NCBI GenBank assembly: GCA_947472615.1
Contig: CANJEY010000003.1
Coordinates: 1-34,140 of the forward strand
Length of the DNA: 34,140 bases
Source: Beijerinckiaceae bacterium
Lineage (GTDB): Bacteria > Pseudomonadota > Alphaproteobacteria > Rhizobiales > Beijerinckiaceae
Direction: 5' to 3'
In this document: positions 25,074 to 32,838 of the stretch, in pieces
How the letters are laid out: every line of letters begins with the position of its first letter
How positions within the stretch are numbered: position 1 is the first letter of the stretch
Program-made: the position numbers and the translations under genes
Notes under the pieces: model-generated
Databases searched by the model: none
What the model saw: the letters and a program-made list of their open reading frames with translations, nothing else
What the model was told of the DNA's origin: nothing

Positions 25074-26933
25074 TCAGTTGGCCTGCTTCTTCAAGTTCGC
25101 AACGTCGGCTTCGCTACGGAACGTCATCACCGCGACCTTGCGGGTGCGGTAGTAGGGGATGACGACCTGCATCCCGTCCCGACGCTCAAGCAGCGAGATA
25201 TGACGGCTTTCGGTGCCGCGCGTGGGCAGATCGAACACCGTCCACTTGCCGGTCGTGTCGTCGTAGCGGCCGACCGAATCTGTGCTCCAGAAGTTCGTCC
25301 AGACGCCGTGCTTGCTGTCCACCGTCACCTGATAGGGCTGGAAAGCGGCCGGATCGGGGGTCGGAATGAACTTGTATTCCTTCGTCTTCGTGTCGACGCG
25401 GGCATAATTCCCGCCAAAGCCGTTGCCGACCCACACCACATCGGCGTTGCGGTCGCCGCCCATGCGGCGCGCGCCCTGCGCCCACGGCAGCGGCGTGTTG
25501 AAGTCCGGCGGCGAGAAGGTCTGGTAGAACGCCTTCTCGTCAGCCGTGACCATGTCGTACTGCTTGCGGTCCGGCGGCAGCTTGAACTCCTTCGTGGCGC
25601 CGGTCGCGACGTCGCTGTAGTCGACGAGGTCCTGGTTCATGCCGAGCCAGTAGCCGTTGCCGTCGCGGTCGGCCGCGAGGCCGTAGACCGTCACGGTTCC
25701 GGTCGGGGTCTTGTAGGTGACGGACTTGAACTCGCGGAACTTCTCGGCTTCGGGATCGAAGCGCAGCGCGCCATCCGGCGCGGTGACCCAGATCTGGCCC
25801 TTGGCGTCGGCGTCGAGCGTGCCGGACGTGGCCGACATGGGCTCCGGCGGAACGTAGATCGTGAACTTCTCGGTCTTGGGATCGAGCTTCACGAGGCCCG
25901 GGCGGTTTCCTTTCGGAGCTGCGGGCCGCGAGTTGAACCAGATGAAGCCTTTGTCGTCGCGCGTCATGCCATGCGCCTGCGAGGCGTAGCCGCCCGGTTC
26001 CGGCAGCTTCAGGGCGCGAAACGCGCCGGTCTTGGCGTCGATGCGGCCGACCGTGATCATCTTGCTCGAATCGGAATTGGTGAACCAGATGTTGCCGTCG
26101 TGGTCCGCCTCGATGTCGTGTACCCCGACATGGCCGAAGTATTTCGACGGCGTTCCCTGCGTCCAGTCGCTGCCGTTCGCGGGGCTGTAGATGAACGGCT
26201 GCTTCTCGGTCAGATCGGCCGGAACGTCATATTCCTTGAACACGACGCGAGCGGCCTCGCCTGACGGACGTGCGCGCATCTTGTCGAAATTCATCGACGA
26301 CTGGCCGGGGCCGCGGGCCTTCGCCAGATAGGTCGCCAGCGCTTTTTTCTGCATCTCGATCGTGCCGTTGCGGCGGTCCTCGGTGTAGACGCCACCGAGA
26401 TTGATGCGGCTCATGTGGGTGAGAACCTTGGTCCAGCCATCCTCGTCGAACTTGTGCTGGAGCGGAAAGCTGATCGAATGACAGCCCGTGCAGTTCTTGC
26501 TGACGAGATTCTTCATCCGCGCGTCTTCGGTCGTGGCTTCAGGCAGCGCCGAAACCAGAATGTCTCCCGGAAGCTGGCGGCCGAGATCGCCCGCGAACGG
26601 CTTCAGGGTGAAATTCTGATGCGCGTTGGCGGCGAGGTTCACTTCGCCCTTGGCGATGTCGAATGTCCAAGCCTGCGCCCAGACATTGTATTTGCCGTTC
26701 GCCATCGGCGGAAAAACATATTCGCCCTTTTCGTCGGTGTAGACCGACGTGGTGATGTTCGATCCGTCGAGTTTCGCCGAGACGGTGACGCCGCCCAGCG
26801 CTTCGCCGCTGGCGGATTTGATCACGCCGGCCAGAAGCGCGTCCGCGGAAGCCGTCGCCATTCCGGCGACCGAAAGGCTCGCGGTCATCAGGGCCAGAGC
26901 GCCGACCCGAGTCAACAATGCTGTCTTCAACAT
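25074..26933 (-). CDS. Secreted Ig-like + monoheme cytochrome + Vgb-like beta-propeller protein
   Basis: A 619-residue exported protein with three parts. After a signal peptide (cleavage near TASA, about 30) comes a carboxypeptidase-regulatory-like Ig domain (about 32-112; LLAGVIKSASGEALGGVTVSAK). Next is a short cytochrome-like segment with one heme site, CTGCH at 148-152, with Met174 (LTHMSR) as one possible axial ligand. From about 240 there is a beta-propeller with repeated blade signatures (DGNIWFT, KGFIWFN, KGQIWVT, ADVVWVGN), like the virginiamycin B lyase/SMP-30 families. GGGAGA precedes the ATG. A small cytochrome c is encoded 25 bp upstream and is a likely redox partner. A periplasmic oxidation or lyase role is inferred; the substrate is unknown. 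Confidence 0.82.
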   Translation of the reverse strand: MLKTALLTRVGALALMTASLSVAGMATASADALLAGVIKSASGEALGGVTVSAKLDGSNITTSVYTDEKGEYVFPPMANGKYNVWAQAWTFDIAKGEVNLAANAHQNFTLKPFAGDLGRQLPGDILVSALPEATTEDARMKNLVSKNCTGCHSISFPLQHKFDEDGWTKVLTHMSRINLGGVYTEDRRNGTIEMQKKALATYLAKARGPGQSSMNFDKMRARPSGEAARVVFKEYDVPADLTEKQPFIYSPANGSDWTQGTPSKYFGHVGVHDIEADHDGNIWFTNSDSSKMITVGRIDAKTGAFRALKLPEPGGYASQAHGMTRDDKGFIWFNSRPAAPKGNRPGLVKLDPKTEKFTIYVPPEPMSATSGTLDADAKGQIWVTAPDGALRFDPEAEKFREFKSVTYKTPTGTVTVYGLAADRDGNGYWLGMNQDLVDYSDVATGATKEFKLPPDRKQYDMVTADEKAFYQTFSPPDFNTPLPWAQGARRMGGDRNADVVWVGNGFGGNYARVDTKTKEYKFIPTPDPAAFQPYQVTVDSKHGVWTNFWSTDSVGRYDDTTGKWTVFDLPTRGTESRHISLLERRDGMQVVIPYYRTRKVAVMTFRSEADVANLKKQAN

Positions 26934-26958
26934 GGGAATCTCCCGTTCGAGTCTGCGA

Positions 26959-27303
26959 TTATTTCTTCTCTTCGTGATGCTCGGGCTCGATGGTCTTCAG
27001 ATATTCGGCGACCGCCGTCAGCTCCGCATCGGAATAGGAGTATTGAAACGCCGGCATGGTGGCGGTGCCGGACTTGATGAACGCAACAATGTCGGGAACG
27101 CTGCCGCCCAGCGTTTCCTTGGAAAGCGCCGGCGCCATGTGCGGCGAGTTGATGTTGGGCGCCGTGTGGCATAGTCCGCAGGATGTGTAGAGAATCTGCT
27201 GGCCCTGCTTCTGGACCGCATTGAGCGCCGGACCGGTCTGGGCGACGGCGGCGGAAGCTCCCCATAGCGCAATGACAAATACGAATGCGGGTCTTTTGAG
27301 CAT
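26959..27303 (-). CDS. Small class I cytochrome c, periplasmic
   Basis: A 114-residue protein with a signal peptide (RPAFVFVIALWGASAAVAQ), one covalent heme site CGLCH at 42-46 and the probable axial Met83 in TATMPAFQ, followed by the final helix LTAVAEYLKTIEP. This is a standard single-domain electron carrier. I use the ATG at 27303, with AAGGAT upstream; the ORF-track start at 27360 adds 19 unlikely residues. It lies 25 bp before the heme/propeller gene on the same strand, so the two are likely cotranscribed and may exchange electrons. Confidence 0.9.
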   Translation of the reverse strand: MLKRPAFVFVIALWGASAAVAQTGPALNAVQKQGQQILYTSCGLCHTAPNINSPHMAPALSKETLGGSVPDIVAFIKSGTATMPAFQYSYSDAELTAVAEYLKTIEPEHHEEKK

Positions 27304-27329
27304 GGGCGATCCTTCCCGAATTTTGATTG

Positions 27330-27360
27330 ATGGCGCGAACTCTAGGCGAATTCGCGCCAT
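27330..27360 (-). promoter_or_regulatory. 10-bp inverted repeat between the Bug receptor and cytochrome c genes
   Basis: ATGGCGCGAA and TTCGCGCCAT flank 11 bases, 26 bp upstream of the cytochrome start and 25 bp past the Bug stop. No U-tract follows on the minus strand (CAATCAAAA), so it is better read as an operator or mRNA processing hairpin than as a full terminator. Confidence 0.45.
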
Positions 27361-27385
27361 GTGGGAAGTATCCGGAGCGCGAATG

Positions 27386-28396
27386 CTATTGCCCGGAATT
27401 GTAGACTTTGGCCCGCTCGATCACGTCGGGCGAAACGTCAAACACTGATTCTGTGAGCTTTTGCAGCTTTTCACCGTCGATCCAGTCAGCTTCCAGAACA
27501 AGCCGACGCGCCTCGTCGATTAGTTGCGGATCCGACATGGTTTCTTGGAAAGCCTTCCGATAGGTCGCCACGATACTGGCCGGCGTGTTTGGCGGCAGCA
27601 CGAGCGCATTGCCCACATCGCTGCCGCTGGCGAACAGGGACAGCAATTGTCGCTGACGTTCGTCGCGCGCGAGATCGACGACGGCCGGTATCTTGGGCAG
27701 GTCCGGATGGCGCGATAGCGAGAATTGCACGAGAGGGTGGATCACCCCGTCGCGCACCCAGTCGGGATTGCGCGCCTTGATCTCGGACCACGGGCGCACG
27801 ACTGCATCGACCTCGCGTCGCTCCATGGCGAGCGTCGCCGACGCCGCGCCTTGAAAACCCGGCACGACGCGAAATTTCGTTCCGAGCAGGTCGTTCATGA
27901 TCTTCGGGAAGACGACCGACGAAGACGTCGGCCCGGTGCCGGCGACGATGATCTCCATCTTGAGCGCATCGTCCATGTTCTTGCCGTTCGCGGTCTTCCA
28001 CGAATGCATCAACTGGACGTTGGACGTCATGCGCCCGACCCAGTTGAACTTTCGCACGTCGTAGCGGACACCCGGCGTCGACAGCGCCTGCCCGATGGCG
28101 GCGGTCTGCGAAATCTCGCCGACGACCGAACCATCCCGGGCGGCGACTTCGTAGAGATTGTTCGCCCCGATCAGCCCGCCCGCGCCGGGCATGTTCTGCA
28201 CGATGACGTTCGGCTTGCCGGGCAGATGCGCGCCGAGGAATCGCGCCACCAGACGCCCGTACACGTCGTAAGAGCCGCCCGGCTCGAATGCGATCAGCAC
28301 CGTCACGGATCTGGCCGCGAAGGCCGGCGCATCCTGCGCGTGAAGGTGGGGCGTCGCGGCCAGCAGGCCAATCGCGAAAACTGTCTTGCGGAGCAT
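27386..28396 (-). CDS. Tripartite tricarboxylate transporter (TTT) substrate-binding protein, Bug family (second copy)
   Basis: A periplasmic receptor of 336 residues. It has a signal peptide (LRKTVFAIGLLAATPHLHAQ) and Bug-family features: VTVLIAFEPGGSYDVYGR, KPNVIVQNMPGAGGLIGANNLY, and VLPPNTPASIVATYRKAFQE near the C-terminus. Bug receptors bind small carboxylates or amides and deliver them to TctA/TctB-type permeases, which are not in this window. I use the ATG at 28396, 6-7 bases after GAGG. An alternative ATG at 28417 would overlap the upstream racemase-family stop (ATGA). The ORF-track start at 28744 lies inside that gene and is rejected. Confidence 0.88.
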   Translation of the reverse strand: MLRKTVFAIGLLAATPHLHAQDAPAFAARSVTVLIAFEPGGSYDVYGRLVARFLGAHLPGKPNVIVQNMPGAGGLIGANNLYEVAARDGSVVGEISQTAAIGQALSTPGVRYDVRKFNWVGRMTSNVQLMHSWKTANGKNMDDALKMEIIVAGTGPTSSSVVFPKIMNDLLGTKFRVVPGFQGAASATLAMERREVDAVVRPWSEIKARNPDWVRDGVIHPLVQFSLSRHPDLPKIPAVVDLARDERQRQLLSLFASGSDVGNALVLPPNTPASIVATYRKAFQETMSDPQLIDEARRLVLEADWIDGEKLQKLTESVFDVSPDVIERAKVYNSGQ

Positions 28397-28413
28397 GAAA
28401 ATCCTCGAGCCCA

Positions 28414-29133
28414 TCATTGTGGTTGCGATCCTGATTTCTGCCAGCGCACGCGGCTCTGGCTGACGCCGAGTTGCGCCAGCATGGCGGCCATGCGGATCGG
28501 GGCGCCGATGCCTTCGATGACCGGCACGCCCAATTGTTTGCTGAGCCAGTCCGGTTGCATCTGAACCGGGCATTGGGTGATGCCCTGCGGGATGATCACG
28601 TCGGCGCCGTCTTTCTCGATCAGGTCGCGCGCCGCCATCAGGAACGAGTCGATCATCTGTTGGCGGTTCTGGGCGATATGTTGCAGATAGAATCCGCTCG
28701 CGCGGCGGCCGGCGACGAATTGCTCCATGCCATACGCGATGCACTGCGCGCGCTGGCGTGGAATCGCGGACGGATGGTAGCAGACGATTCCGAAATTCTC
28801 GCCGACCTGCGCGGCGACATGCAGCGCGGCATGCAGGGGACCGATGACCGGAATATCGACCGTCGAACGTCCGCCATCGACGCCGAGGTCGAGCATGCCG
28901 AGTGGCACGACAGCATCATAGCCTTCGCGCTCGGCCTGCCGAAATGACTCGTGGAACAGGCTCGACGCCGCCTGAATTTCCGCCGGGGTCAGGCCGTCGA
29001 ACGGCCGCGCCGCGACAGAGATGATCCCGACATCGACATCCGCCGACGCGTAGGATTTGGCCGCGTCCTCGCGCAGCTTGCGCTGTTCGGGCGGATAATC
29101 GCCGACCACAAAGGCCACGCGCACCTTCTTCAT
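28414..29133 (-). CDS. Asp/Glu/hydantoin racemase-family protein without canonical cysteines
   Basis: A 239-residue cytoplasmic protein with the two-domain fold signature of the Asp/Glu racemase superfamily: KVRVAFVVGDYPPEQR at the start, GYDAVVPLGMLDLGVDGGRS then DIPVIGPLHAALHVAA, and ADVIIPQGITQCP...LGVPVIEGIGAPIRMAAML at the end. Active racemases carry a Cys in each half (ACFxDPG-like and GCTG/GCAG-like). Here the first position reads LGM and the second QGI, with the nearest Cys at 188, a few residues off. So it may be a decarboxylase, isomerase, lyase or binding protein. It sits between two Bug receptor genes (61 and 17 bp gaps), suggesting it works on the imported compound. Confidence 0.78.
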   Translation of the reverse strand: MKKVRVAFVVGDYPPEQRKLREDAAKSYASADVDVGIISVAARPFDGLTPAEIQAASSLFHESFRQAEREGYDAVVPLGMLDLGVDGGRSTVDIPVIGPLHAALHVAAQVGENFGIVCYHPSAIPRQRAQCIAYGMEQFVAGRRASGFYLQHIAQNRQQMIDSFLMAARDLIEKDGADVIIPQGITQCPVQMQPDWLSKQLGVPVIEGIGAPIRMAAMLAQLGVSQSRVRWQKSGSQPQ

Positions 29134-29194
29134 GGATTTCCTCCGGATTTATCGGCCCGAACAAGCATGGTTCGGGCGTATCGCGCAAGCAGCG

Positions 29195-30235
29195 TCATTT
29201 GCCGTCGACGCTGATGGCCGCGCGCATGCGGGCGGTGATGGCTGGCGGTGCTGCGTAAAGCCGCGTCATCAGCGATTTGATCTCCTCGCCGCTGGTGGGC
29301 AGCACTTCGAGTTGCTGCTGCTCCATGTCGGCGAGAAATTGCGGATCGCGCATCAGCTTTCCGAACGCCTCGTGCAGCACGGCGGCGCGATCCGCCGGCA
29401 CGCCGGGCGGCAACATGAAGGGCCGCGACATCACCTTTGGGGCGAGGATGAGGTCCCAGACGAGCCGCGTCTCGTCGTTTGCCGAGAGATCGTAAAGCGA
29501 CGGCAGATTCTGCAGGTCGGGATGCGGCTTGAGGCCGCTCTGCAGCAGCAGCCGGACTGTTCCATCCCTCAGCCAGTCGGGCTTCTTGGTCTTGACATAG
29601 GACCACGAAATGCCGTGGACGCCCTGCACTTCGCCGCGCTCCAGCGCCAGCAGCGAGTCGGGGGTGCCTCGATAGCCGGTGATGAGCTTGATCGGCGCGC
29701 CGAGCAGACGGATCATGGCCTGCGTTTCGACTTCGCCATCGGTGCCGGTTCCAAGGCTCGCGGCGATCAGCGGCGTGGTCAGGATGTCGGCGGCCTTTTG
29801 ATGCGGCGCGGACTTCCACACCATGAAAACGGCTGTCTCGGCCGTGACGCTGCCCAGCCAGTCCATCTTGAACGGATCGTAGCGCGCTGCTTCGTTGCCG
29901 CGCAGAGGTTCGAACGGGATCTGCCGCTGGATCGCCCCGATGGTGAGCCCGTCGCGCGAGGCCGCCGAATAGAGGTAGTTGGCCGCCACGATGCTGGCTG
30001 CGCCCGGCATGTATTTGATCGTGATGCTAGGCTGACCTGGAATGAGACGCCCAAGATGTCGCGACACGGGCCGCGCATAGGCGTCGTATCCGCCGCCCGG
30101 GTCAGAGCCGACGATGATCGAAATGGTCTGGCCCCGGAAGAATTCGGCGGGCTCCTGCGCGCACGCGGTCGACGCACAAGCTACGAAACTGGCGGCGAGC
30201 AACAAGGCTCTCCGCCCGTGAGGGCGCGCAGACAT
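29195..30235 (-). CDS. TTT substrate-binding protein, Bug family (first copy)
   Basis: A periplasmic receptor of 346 residues with a signal peptide (RRALLLAASFVACASTACAQ) and Bug-family features: ISIIVGSDPGGGYDAYAR, QPSITIKYMPGAASIVAANYLY and MLPPGVPADRAAVLHEAFGK. The start at 30235 is supported by a strong GGGAGGAAACC ribosome site; the ORF-track start at 30442 lies inside the upstream hydrolase gene. It follows the hydrolase by 19 bp. It differs clearly from the second Bug in the cluster (for instance SDPGGGYDAYAR against FEPGGSYDVYGR), so the two may bind different ligands. No TctA/TctB permease is nearby. Confidence 0.88.
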   Translation of the reverse strand: MSARPHGRRALLLAASFVACASTACAQEPAEFFRGQTISIIVGSDPGGGYDAYARPVSRHLGRLIPGQPSITIKYMPGAASIVAANYLYSAASRDGLTIGAIQRQIPFEPLRGNEAARYDPFKMDWLGSVTAETAVFMVWKSAPHQKAADILTTPLIAASLGTGTDGEVETQAMIRLLGAPIKLITGYRGTPDSLLALERGEVQGVHGISWSYVKTKKPDWLRDGTVRLLLQSGLKPHPDLQNLPSLYDLSANDETRLVWDLILAPKVMSRPFMLPPGVPADRAAVLHEAFGKLMRDPQFLADMEQQQLEVLPTSGEEIKSLMTRLYAAPPAITARMRAAISVDGK

Positions 30236-30254
30236 GGTTTCCTCCCGTGTTTGT

Positions 30255-31607
30255 TCAGACGACGAAATAACCCTTGGTGATCGCCTCGTGGTAGAGTTCC
30301 GCCGCAGTGGGCACGATGCCGAGCGGCAAGCCCTCTTCGGACTTGTTGTAGGTGTGGACGCCCGCGCCGAACTGCACGAGCCGAACCTTCGGGGCGCGAT
30401 CCATCTTGGCGAACATCGGCAGGATGACCTCGTTGTAAACATCCGGCGTGTGGTCGCGGCTGTCTTTCGCGATGATGAACAGCACGGGCGGCACGGGCCG
30501 CGTTCCCGGCCCTTCGAGCGGATGCGACAGGCCGATGTAGTGATCGACGAGCGCCTGTGTCTCGGCTTCGTTGAGCTTCAACCGGGCCGCCGCAACCTTC
30601 GCGGCCTTGATCTGCGAGTCCATGACCTTGTGGGTGATGATGTATTCGACCTTGAACTGCGGGCGCATCTTGGTCTTGTCCCACCAGTCGAAGATTTCCT
30701 CCATCAGCCAGGGCAAACGCATGAGGGCGGTCGGGCCTTCCTGACCCAGCGCCTCGGGGCCTGCGTAACGCGCGCGATCGCGCCATGTGCGGATGTAGAG
30801 TTCATCGAAGGGATCCTTGCGGCCCTCCTTCTTCTTCGTCACGCGTTCGTAGCCGGCGACCTTGCCGAGACCGCCCGACCATGCATTCGACTCGCTCGCG
30901 ATGTAGCCGAACGACGAATTTTCGATCGCGATGACGCCCGCGACGTTCGGCGCGCGCTGGCTCAGCATGAACACGAACGGCCCGCCGGTCGAGTGGCCGG
31001 TGACGTAGACCGAATATTCGTCTTTGGGGAAATGTCGCGCAAGCGCCTCGACCATCCCCTTCTCGAACGCCACCGGCCATGCCGCCATGCGTTCGTGGAA
31101 CATTGTGCCGGGCTTCGCCTTGGCGAGTGTGCGAATCCCGTAGCGCATGCGCATCTTGTCGTCGCGAATGATGTCATACTGGTCGCGCGTCACATATTCA
31201 CCGCGCTTCCAGATCGGCGTGCGCACCGTGCCGTCGGCCTTGATCGTGTCGCCCGGCCAGTCGCGGCTCGGATCGTCAAGATAATGGCGGCCCGGAAAGC
31301 TCATCGCCACGGCCTTGTGGCCGAACTTGCCGGCGTAGGTCTTCGCCATCGGCTCCATTGACTTGTAGTCGCCGGAGCCGCCATGCAGCAGGAAGATGCC
31401 GATCTTCTTGCCATCCGCGCCGCGCGCGACATTTCCATCGGCCGGCTCGTAGGCCATCGTGCCGATGTCCCATTCGAGGCCCAGCGCCTCGATGCGGAAA
31501 ATGTCTTCCGTCTGTTTCAGCTCGAGACTTGGACGACCCAGAACGGCGTCCGACGATTTCAGAATGTCCTCGCGCGCAACTTTCTCGGGCGGTTCCCAAT
31601 TGCTCAT
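30255..31607 (-). CDS. Alpha/beta hydrolase, cytoplasmic, substrate unknown
   Basis: A 450-residue alpha/beta-hydrolase with no signal peptide. Visible elements are the oxyanion loop HGGSGDY (75-81), the nucleophile elbow GHSTGG (Ser206), a likely acid at D382 (IIAKDSRDHTPD) and the His418 in GAGVHTY. It is longer than simple esterases; the region from about 110 to 170 and the cap around 235-350 (rich in Trp and Arg) are unfamiliar. It may be an esterase, amidase or C-C hydrolase. Its ATG overlaps the stop of the upstream solute-binding protein by 4 bp (ATGA), so it is translationally coupled to a receptor, which suggests it processes that receptor's ligand after uptake. Confidence 0.8.
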   Translation of the reverse strand: MSNWEPPEKVAREDILKSSDAVLGRPSLELKQTEDIFRIEALGLEWDIGTMAYEPADGNVARGADGKKIGIFLLHGGSGDYKSMEPMAKTYAGKFGHKAVAMSFPGRHYLDDPSRDWPGDTIKADGTVRTPIWKRGEYVTRDQYDIIRDDKMRMRYGIRTLAKAKPGTMFHERMAAWPVAFEKGMVEALARHFPKDEYSVYVTGHSTGGPFVFMLSQRAPNVAGVIAIENSSFGYIASESNAWSGGLGKVAGYERVTKKKEGRKDPFDELYIRTWRDRARYAGPEALGQEGPTALMRLPWLMEEIFDWWDKTKMRPQFKVEYIITHKVMDSQIKAAKVAAARLKLNEAETQALVDHYIGLSHPLEGPGTRPVPPVLFIIAKDSRDHTPDVYNEVILPMFAKMDRAPKVRLVQFGAGVHTYNKSEEGLPLGIVPTAAELYHEAITKGYFVV

Positions 31608-32680
31608 TTCTTCGGCTCCATGAATTCGCGCCAGTATCCGATCAGTCGAGCGACGGTTTCCGGCGGGGGATCGGTGAACGCGACCAGCGGTGCGTCCTCG
31701 GGAATGAAAGGATGTTTCAGCGTCACCGGGCCGCGCAATTCTCTGGCGAAGAATTGCTGATTCTCATCCGACAGCAGCCAGTCGACGAACAGCGCCGCCG
31801 TATAGGGGTGCGGCGTGTTCCGGTTAATCACTGCGATGCCCGACAACGACAGAATCGGCGCTGTCAGCACCATTGCGAACGGCGCGCCTTTTTCACGTTG
31901 CGCCTTGAGGCCGGTGAACAGGTAATTGTCCCCCTGCGCCATGTGATCGCCCGCCAGCATCAGCGCCATTCGCTGGTCATGTCCGCGCTGGACGATGGGT
32001 TGGTTCTGCCCCATGCACTTGAGGAATTCTTTCAGCTTCTCCTCGCCCATCATGGCGTTCAGGCCGGACAGAAAGCGCGTTTCGGCCGGGTCGAACGAAA
32101 CCTGGCCTTTCAGAAACGGATTGCACAAATCCATCCAGCCTTTGGGAGCCTTGTCGGGCGGCACGAGATTGGTGTTGTAGGAAATGCCGTGCTCGCTCCA
32201 GAACCATGGAATCCAGCGGTTCTGTTCGTCCTTGAAGCCTTTATAGACGGGCAGGATTGAATCGGTCGCGGGCGACGAATAGCGCGCCAGCATGTTGGCC
32301 TTCAGGGCCGGCTGGAAATCAGACAGTGCGCCTGTGACGACGTCGGTCAGATGCCGTCCCGCCGTCTCCTCGGCATACAACCGTTCGCCCGCATCCTGCG
32401 AGCCGATGTCGTTGGTCGAGTCGAGTTGCACGAACGGATAGCGCTTGGTGAACAGCCGCGCCTGTTCGACATTCTGTCCACGCAGCGTGTTGATGATGAC
32501 GAGCTTGCCCTCGCGTTTCGCGCCTTCGATGACCTTCGCCTCCCGCTCTTTCGGCGGCAGCTTGGCGAGTTCGGCATAGATCGCTTCGACGTTGACGGCA
32601 GGCGTCTGCGCCAGAACGGGAGCGGCGCCCGAACTCAACGCAAGTCCCAGAAATAATCCACGAAGGCGTTTCGGCAACAT
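31604..32680 (-). CDS. Extracellular solute-binding protein, first gene of the minus-strand cluster
   Basis: A secreted type II periplasmic receptor of 358 residues. A signal peptide is present (LRGLFLGLALSSGAAPVLAQ). The mature part has the SBP pattern VIEGAKREGKLVIINTLRGQN, WSEHGISYNTNLVPPDKAPKGWMDL and HPYTAALFVDWLLSDENQQFF. GGAGACGG precedes the ATG. It is the likely promoter-proximal gene of the seven-gene run and overlaps the hydrolase by 4 bp. The ligand is unknown, and no cognate ABC permease or ATPase is encoded in the window. Confidence 0.85.
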   Translation of the reverse strand: MLPKRLRGLFLGLALSSGAAPVLAQTPAVNVEAIYAELAKLPPKEREAKVIEGAKREGKLVIINTLRGQNVEQARLFTKRYPFVQLDSTNDIGSQDAGERLYAEETAGRHLTDVVTGALSDFQPALKANMLARYSSPATDSILPVYKGFKDEQNRWIPWFWSEHGISYNTNLVPPDKAPKGWMDLCNPFLKGQVSFDPAETRFLSGLNAMMGEEKLKEFLKCMGQNQPIVQRGHDQRMALMLAGDHMAQGDNYLFTGLKAQREKGAPFAMVLTAPILSLSGIAVINRNTPHPYTAALFVDWLLSDENQQFFARELRGPVTLKHPFIPEDAPLVAFTDPPPETVARLIGYWREFMEPKK

Positions 32681-32838
32681 GTCCGTCTCCAGATAAGGCG
32701 CGGAAGGAGCTTGCCCGCATCATGTCACAGACCTGCGGGCTGGCAAGCCTCGCTGGAGTCGCGGCCTCACTGGAATCTGCGGCGAGGTTCGGATAGATTC
32801 GCGCAAACGCGCAGCAATGCGGCGCCGCGGAGGAAACC
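32681..32838. promoter_or_regulatory. Divergent intergenic region with dyad and tandem repeat, shared by two receptor genes
   Basis: This 158-bp gap separates two outward-reading solute-binding genes. It holds an interrupted inverted repeat at 32709-32748 (GCTTGCC...GGCAAGC outside, CCCGCA...TGCGGG inside). Immediately after it come two adjacent imperfect direct copies: CTCGCTGGAGTCGCGGC (32749-32765) and CTCACTGGAATCTGCGGC (32766-32783). Such symmetry between divergent genes is typical of a shared regulator site. No -10/-35 pair is convincing, and no regulator gene is seen nearby. Confidence 0.5.

Noticed and set aside
25020-26264. 414-residue plus-strand ORF antisense to the propeller gene
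   Set aside because: Val/Arg/Asp-rich shadow with no motif. The minus frame has a signal peptide, heme site and blade repeats.
28397-28744. Upstream ORF extension of the second Bug gene
   Set aside because: It lies inside the racemase-family gene and is Arg/Pro-rich. The signal peptide begins at 28396 (or 28417 at most).
28414-29133. Naming the racemase-fold gene arylmalonate decarboxylase because its Cys is also residue 188
   Set aside because: Aligned by LGVPVI, the cysteines do not coincide; the matching residue number is chance.
29132-32260. Long plus-strand ORFs (29132-30280, 30234-31361, 31358-32260)
   Set aside because: All are shadows of the Bug receptor, hydrolase and solute-binding genes, which have signal peptides or catalytic motifs and tight operon spacing.
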